Positions 61,601 through 64,000 of a stretch of DNA of 64,000 bases are shown here, one piece after another. The notes beneath the pieces were generated by a model, which worked only from the letters and a program-made list of their open reading frames with translations, ran no database searches and had not been told where the DNA came from. Where the stretch lies: the NCBI GenBank assembly GCA_963733105.1, contig CAVTCB010000018.1, positions 558,001 through 622,000 on the forward strand, in the 5' to 3' direction. A program made the translations under genes and the position numbers. The stretch is from JAFAYN01 sp963733105. Its GTDB lineage: Bacteria; Gemmatimonadota; Gemmatimonadetes; Longimicrobiales; Longimicrobiaceae. How positions within the stretch are numbered: the stretch's first letter is position 1; the number at the start of each line of letters is the position of its first letter.

Positions 61601-63960
61601 ACCGTGCTGGAGGTGTCGGCCTCCAGGCCGGCCGAGGAGAAGGAGAGCGTATGGTCACCCGCCGCCCCCGTGATGACGAGGTCGGTGAAGGGAGCCACGC
61701 CGCTGGTGTTCGTGCTCACCGTAGTGGTGCCGCCCAGGGTGCCGCCGCCGGAGGCGATTCCCGCCGTGACCGAGACCCCCGCCTGCGCCACCGGGTTGCC
61801 GCTGGCGTCCTGGAGCTGGACCGCCGGCTGCTGCGCGAACGGTGTCCCGCTCTGCGCCGTCGCCGAGGGCTGCGTCGTGATCTCGAGCTTTGCCGGGGCG
61901 CCGGCCGAGACGCTGATGGTGCTGGAGGTGGCGCCGGTAAGACCGCTCGACGAGAAGGAGAGCGTGCGGTCGCCCACCGTCCCCGTGATGGAGAGGTTGG
62001 TGAACGTCGCCACGCCACTCGCGTTGGTCGTCACGGTGGTGGTGTCGCCCAGCGCGCCGCCGCCGGAGGCGATGGTCGCAGTGATCTCCACGCCCGACTG
62101 GCTCACCGCGTTGCCGAACTCGTCCCGGAGCTGGACGACCGGCTGCCGCGGGAAGGCCGCCCCGCTCTGCACCGAGTCCGAGGGCTGCGTGGTGATGGAG
62201 AGGCGCGACGCGCCGGCCGGCGTGGCGGCGGCGGTGAAGGTCACCGGCGACCCGTTCAGGGTGTCGCGGCGCGCCCTCACCGTCTGCGTGTCGGCGACGG
62301 TCCCGAGCGTCCAGGTGATCGACGCGATCCCGCTCCCGTTCGTCAGCGAGATCGAATCGGAGAGCGAGCCGTTGCCGGGGTCGACCTCCCAGCGGACGGT
62401 GTCACCCGGGACGCCGTTGCCGAGGGAGTCCGTCACCAGGACGCGGAGCGGCTGCGCGAGCGTCTTCCCGACCTCGCCCGTCTGGTTGTCGCCGTCGAGG
62501 AGCGCGATGTCGGTCGGTTCGCCCGGAAGCGCCGTCGCGGTGATGGTCACGGTGATCCCCGCGGCCGACACCGTCAGCGAGTCCAGCCCCGGCGTCGTCC
62601 CCAGCGTCCACGATCCCACCGTGGCCTCGCCCGAGGCGCTGGTGGTCTGCGTCCCGCCCGTCACGCTCCCGCTCCCCGGCGTGGGCGTGAAGGTCACCGC
62701 CACGTTCGGGACTCCGTTTCCGCTCGCGTCCACCACCTGCACCTTCGGCGGGATCGGGACCGCGGTGTTCACCTTCACGCTCTGGCTGTTACCGGCGATG
62801 ATCCGGATGGAGGCCGCCGCGCCGATCTGCACGCGGATCGGGCCGCTGGTCCCCTTGAGGCCGGCGTTGTCGGTGGCGGTCACGCTGTCCACGGCCCCCG
62901 CCGTGGTGCTCACCGTGTAGGCCACCGTCGCCACGCCCGCCGTGTCGGTGGTGCTGGTCGGGGTGGCGAAGGAGCCGGCGGGGAGGGTCTTGCTCCAGGT
63001 CACCGTCCTCCCGGCCGTCTTCACCGCCGCGCCCAGCGAGTCCGCCAGCTGCGCCCGGATGGTGATGGTGGCGCCGGGCGCCGGGTCCGGCGTGTCCGTG
63101 GACACCAGGTACTGCCTCGGCGTGGCGGCCTTGGCGACCACGTTGATTACCGCGCCGCCGGTCACCTTGCTGTCCTTCTCGTCGATGGCGGTCACCGAGG
63201 CGAAGCCGATTCCCACCGCCGTGACGAGGCCCGTGCCGGAGACGCGGATCACCGAGGTGTCCGAGACCGCCCAGATGACCTTGCGGCTGGGGATCGGGTT
63301 CCCGGCCGGGTTGTTCACCACCGCGGTGAACTGGCGGGTCTGGCCGATGACCAGAGTCGCCGAGTCCGGGGTGACGGACACCGATTCACCCTTCACCTCG
63401 ATCGAGATGGACGCCCTCTTGGTGGTGTCCGCGGCGGCCATCGCCACGATGTCCACCGTGCCCGGCACGTGCCCGGTCACGTCGCCCGAGGCGGTGATCG
63501 ACGCCACTCCCGGCTTCGCGGAGCGCCAGATCACCGCTGCGGTGTCGTTTCCGGCCACCTTCGCCGTCAGCCGCACCGTCTCGTCGACGCGCAGCTTGAG
63601 GTGGTCGGGGCTGATGGTGACCGCTCCCGTGACCACGACCGGCTTCCCGATCGGGAACTGGGAGACGTCCTTGCCCACGATGTAGGCCAGGATGACCAGC
63701 GCGTCCAGCGCCGTCACCTCGCCATTTCCGTCCGCGTCCCCGAACGGGAGGACCCTGAATCCCTGCGGCAGGTTCTTGCCGACGACGTGCGACAGCACGG
63801 CCAGCCCGTCGAGGGCCGAGATGGAGCCGTCCCCGTTGACGTCGCCCCGCAGCACCGTTCCTCCCTCGGCCTGGGCCGCGGCGGGACGGACGCCCGCGCC
63901 TGTGAGGGAGAGAGCGAGCCCGAGCAGGGCGGGAATGGCGAACCTGGTGATGCACCGCAT
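55687..63960 (-). CDS. Giant exported dockerin/Ig-repeat/beta-helix protein
   Basis: 2,757 aa. Signal peptide ending near AAAQA, then a dockerin-like EF-hand pair (GDVNGDGSISALDGLAVL and GDADGNGEVTALDALVIL, about residues 40-97). Two BIG2 domains and several Big1/invasin-like Ig units follow. Residues 791-1582 are eight near-identical 99-residue Ig repeats (AGPPANITKTAGDGQTAT...TTFNATGT), then two divergent units to about 1786. A cadherin-like segment (VLANDFSIDGG) and a parallel beta-helix end in FTSVASCP, like the 1,171-aa protein. Probably a long surface stalk with an adhesive tip. Confidence 0.88.
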   Translation of the reverse strand: MRCITRFAIPALLGLALSLTGAGVRPAAAQAEGGTVLRGDVNGDGSISALDGLAVLSHVVGKNLPQGFRVLPFGDADGNGEVTALDALVILAYIVGKDVSQFPIGKPVVVTGAVTISPDHLKLRVDETVRLTAKVAGNDTAAVIWRSAKPGVASITASGDVTGHVPGTVDIVAMAAADTTKRASISIEVKGESVSVTPDSATLVIGQTRQFTAVVNNPAGNPIPSRKVIWAVSDTSVIRVSGTGLVTAVGIGFASVTAIDEKDSKVTGGAVINVVAKAATPRQYLVSTDTPDPAPGATITIRAQLADSLGAAVKTAGRTVTWSKTLPAGSFATPTSTTDTAGVATVAYTVSTTAGAVDSVTATDNAGLKGTSGPIRVQIGAAASIRIIAGNSQSVKVNTAVPIPPKVQVVDASGNGVPNVAVTFTPTPGSGSVTGGTQTTSASGEATVGSWTLGTTPGLDSLTVSAAGITVTITATALPGEPTDIALLDGDNQTGEVGKTLAQPLRVLVTDSLGNGVPGDTVRWEVDPGNGSLSDSISLTNGSGIASITWTLGTVADTQTVRARRDTLNGSPVTFTAAATPAGASRLSITTQPSDSVQSGAAFPRQPVVQLRDEFGNAVSQSGVEITATIASGGGALGDTTTVTTNASGVATFTNLSITGTVGDRTLSFSSSGLTGATSSTISVSAGAPAKLEITTQPSATAQSGTPFAQQPAVQLQDASGNPVAQAGVSVTAGIASGGGTLGGTTTVSTNTSGVAPFTDLVITGAAGDHTLSFSSAGLEADTSSTVTLTAGPPANITVQAGDNQTAVAGSAVAVAPAVKVTDVDGNPVAGVSVTFAPSGNGSVTGSPATTDASGVATLGSWTLATTAGANTLTATAGALSTTFNATGTAGAPANITKTAGDGQTATAGTAVATAPAVTVTDTNGNPVAGVSVTFAPSGNGSVTGSPATTDASGVATLGSWTLATTAGANTLTATAGALSTTFSATGTAGAPANITKTAGDGQTATVGTAVATAPSVTITDTNGNPVAGVEVTFAPSGNGSVTGSPATTDASGVATLGSWTLATTAGANTLTATAGALSTTFNATGTAGAPANITKTAGDGQTATVGTAVATAPSVTITDTNGNPVAGVSVTFAPSGNGSVTGSPATTDASGVATLGSWTLATTAGANTLTATAGALSTTFSATGTAGPPANITKTAGDGQTATGGTAVATAPSVTITDTNGNPVAGVSVTFAPSGNGSVTGSPATTDASGVATLGSWTLATGAGANTLTATAGALSTTFSATSTVGPPANITKTAGDGQTATVGTAVATAPSVTITDANGNPVAGVSVTFAPSGNGSVTGSPATTDASGVATLGSWTLATTAGANTLTATAGALSTTFNATGTAGAPANITKTAGDGQTATVGTAVATAPSVTITDTNGNPVAGVSVTFAPSGNGSVTGSPATTDASGVATLGSWTLATTVGANTLTATAGALSTTFSATGTAGPPANIVKTAGDGQTATVGTAVATAPSVTITDASGNPVAGVSVTFAPSGNGSVTGSPATTDASGVATLGSWTLATAAGANTLTATAGALSTTFNATGTAGPPANIVKTAGDGQSATVGTAVATPPSVTITDTYGNPVSAGTAVTFSVASGGGSVTGGSATTNASGVATVGSWTLGTTSGSNTLTASAGALTTTFSATGTAGPPANITKTAGDEQNGTVGSPVATAPTVHVTDQYGNVVPGATINFTVTGGGGSTTGASPTTNASGDAAVGSWTLGSGPTTNTLQAAATTGTAAPVTFTAYVPPTATTDLSQAMGNTTLPDSITPNVLANDFSIDGGTLSVTSTGALTTVRGGTLTLAANGVFSYLPAAGVTGRDSVNYTITDGRLSGTGWIKLALIGKVWYVDNASASATHDGRDVSPFTTVALAEASAGANDTILVRTGSGVTAGGTLKNGQILRGQGHSAPFTVTINTRSLTLLPTGSAPTLGALTLGSGNTLRGFNSGNVGPTGTALTGSSFGTLTVSEMGINTDGRALSLTTGTLNGSFTQLRSTGGTNNVFLSGVATTGTSTLGGAGDVLQGATGDAFVVASGTGSFTYSGNVTQASNAATVNVSGGHSGTLTFQTGTVSATNGTGLQFNNADGSYAFSGTNTLNGGNAGVDVSNGSSGTFTFSGSSSITDPTAETVAISNSTPTFTYSGTLSKTGSGSGITLSSNTGGTITFDGPSKVFSTGTATAVNITGNGATVVFSDSLKITTTTGAGFNAAGGGTVRVAGANNSITSAGGTALSVVSTTIGTGGLNFRSISTNGGTDGVVLSSTGNTAGLTVTGSGTAGSGGTIRNHTQRGLRASNAVNVSLTHMSFLNNGTANLSAAATCGDALNGLNTNCAAAIDLQSVTGVTIANDSIDGGAQIGINGNGVQNLTITNTAVRNFGNEVNEDGVQMANLTGTNTVTNSRFVSTFHRGLEVQNSTGTSNLTVTGSTFDRGTYLSTSSDGVAVMMRGTATMNATVRSSTFRRWFSAAVFGQVFDDATMNLMVGDTTAGGAANGNTSTENSLLTQVVSDGTADMRFGVGHNTHTVSGVVTSGSTPVTFRKGTGSTGTYRGTFAFNTIGNGTAGSGNNCAGCNAVSMTNEGASGGYNVRIISNLIQNVNQRGVEAIHQFNDVMSVIVRDNTIRFPEATIGQAIWGQSSNDASDTGTLCMDIRNNTIGGLWDTAIDPAGRNIRVRQAPPGGTAPFQVVGLTGSTATDMQNYLNTNNGITNASATATTSFTSVASCP
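59215..61590 (-). repeat. Eight tandem 297-bp repeats inside the giant gene
   Basis: Eight units of exactly 297 bp (99 codons) with only scattered substitutions, so no indels break the frame. Differences cluster in a few codons (PPAN/APAN, ITDTNGN/ITDASGN, ATTAGAN/ATGAGAN, FNATGT/FSATGT), which suggests repeated unequal exchange. Copy number may vary between strains or be collapsed in short-read assemblies. Confidence 0.95.
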
Positions 63961-64000
63961 GGTGGTCTCCCGAACGAACGGTGTTCCGAAACAGAACGGG

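Noticed and set aside
59114..62920. A 1,268-codon plus-strand frame with regular repeats
   Set aside because: It is the antisense of the eight 297-bp Ig repeats; repeats on one strand automatically give a periodic frame on the other.

Overview
High-GC (about 70-75 %) chromosomal DNA from a Gram-negative-type, flagellated bacterium. It has lipoprotein and Tat signals, FlgH/FlgI ring genes and a TonB-domain protein. Frequent GTG starts, 1-4 nt stop/start overlaps, RCC1-like, Ig-like and beta-helix surface proteins and tail-collar gene clusters suggest Gemmatimonadota, perhaps a Longimicrobium relative. That placement is inference; no rRNA or other marker gene is present.

Layout. 1-10.1 kb holds housekeeping and accessory genes: a TldD/TldE-type pair with a Tat signal on the TldD-like member, an FAD amine-oxidase-fold enzyme, a run of small minus-strand genes (VOC protein, GNAT, AHSA1/SRPBCC, methyltransferase, FMN-binding PPOX protein), a PhoD-like lipoprotein, a Phd/PIN toxin-antitoxin pair with a frameshifted toxin, and a DUF1572/DinB-like gene. 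10.1-12.1 kb is a low-GC patch with a Ser/Thr kinase, probably acquired. 12.7-26.4 kb is a long flagellar locus on the plus strand: fliQ-fliR-flhB-flhA-flhF-flhG, then fliA, a small membrane protein, flgF-flgG-flgA-flgH-flgI-flgJ(rod)-flgN-flgK-csrA. 26.5-30.8 kb holds an RCC1-repeat lipoprotein, two small genes and a DNA adenine methylase with a probable partner endonuclease. 30.8-45 kb is motility and chemotaxis: a kinase-like protein, motA-motB, an EAL/HDOD protein and a hybrid kinase on the minus strand, then cheA(-REC)-cheW, a TonB-domain protein with a chemoreceptor, and cheY-cheB-cheR. Sigma-28-like promoters precede the tonB/mcp, cheA, cheY and possibly motA units, so FliA encoded at 18.8 kb probably drives them.

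45-64 kb is the most unusual part: two tandem DUF6916-like genes, then three minus-strand triads of phage-tail-collar (MdpB-like) proteins. Every triad has the same three paralogue classes in the same order. Two triads are almost identical copies 6,268 bp apart. Each of these two lies just downstream of a very large exported beta-helix protein (1,171 and 2,757 aa) with a related C-terminus. The larger protein also has an N-terminal dockerin-like pair and eight near-identical 99-residue Ig-like repeats, exactly 297 bp each. No other phage tail genes are present, so this looks like a cell-surface or secreted system rather than a prophage.

Five otherwise well-conserved genes (PIN toxin, flhA twice, flgK, chemoreceptor) each carry single extra bases that break the frame. 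All are +1, so either the assembly has a systematic insertion error or motility is decaying. A roughly 140-nt hairpin-rich repeat occurs twice in opposite orientation (after csrA and after motB) with a compensatory base-pair change.
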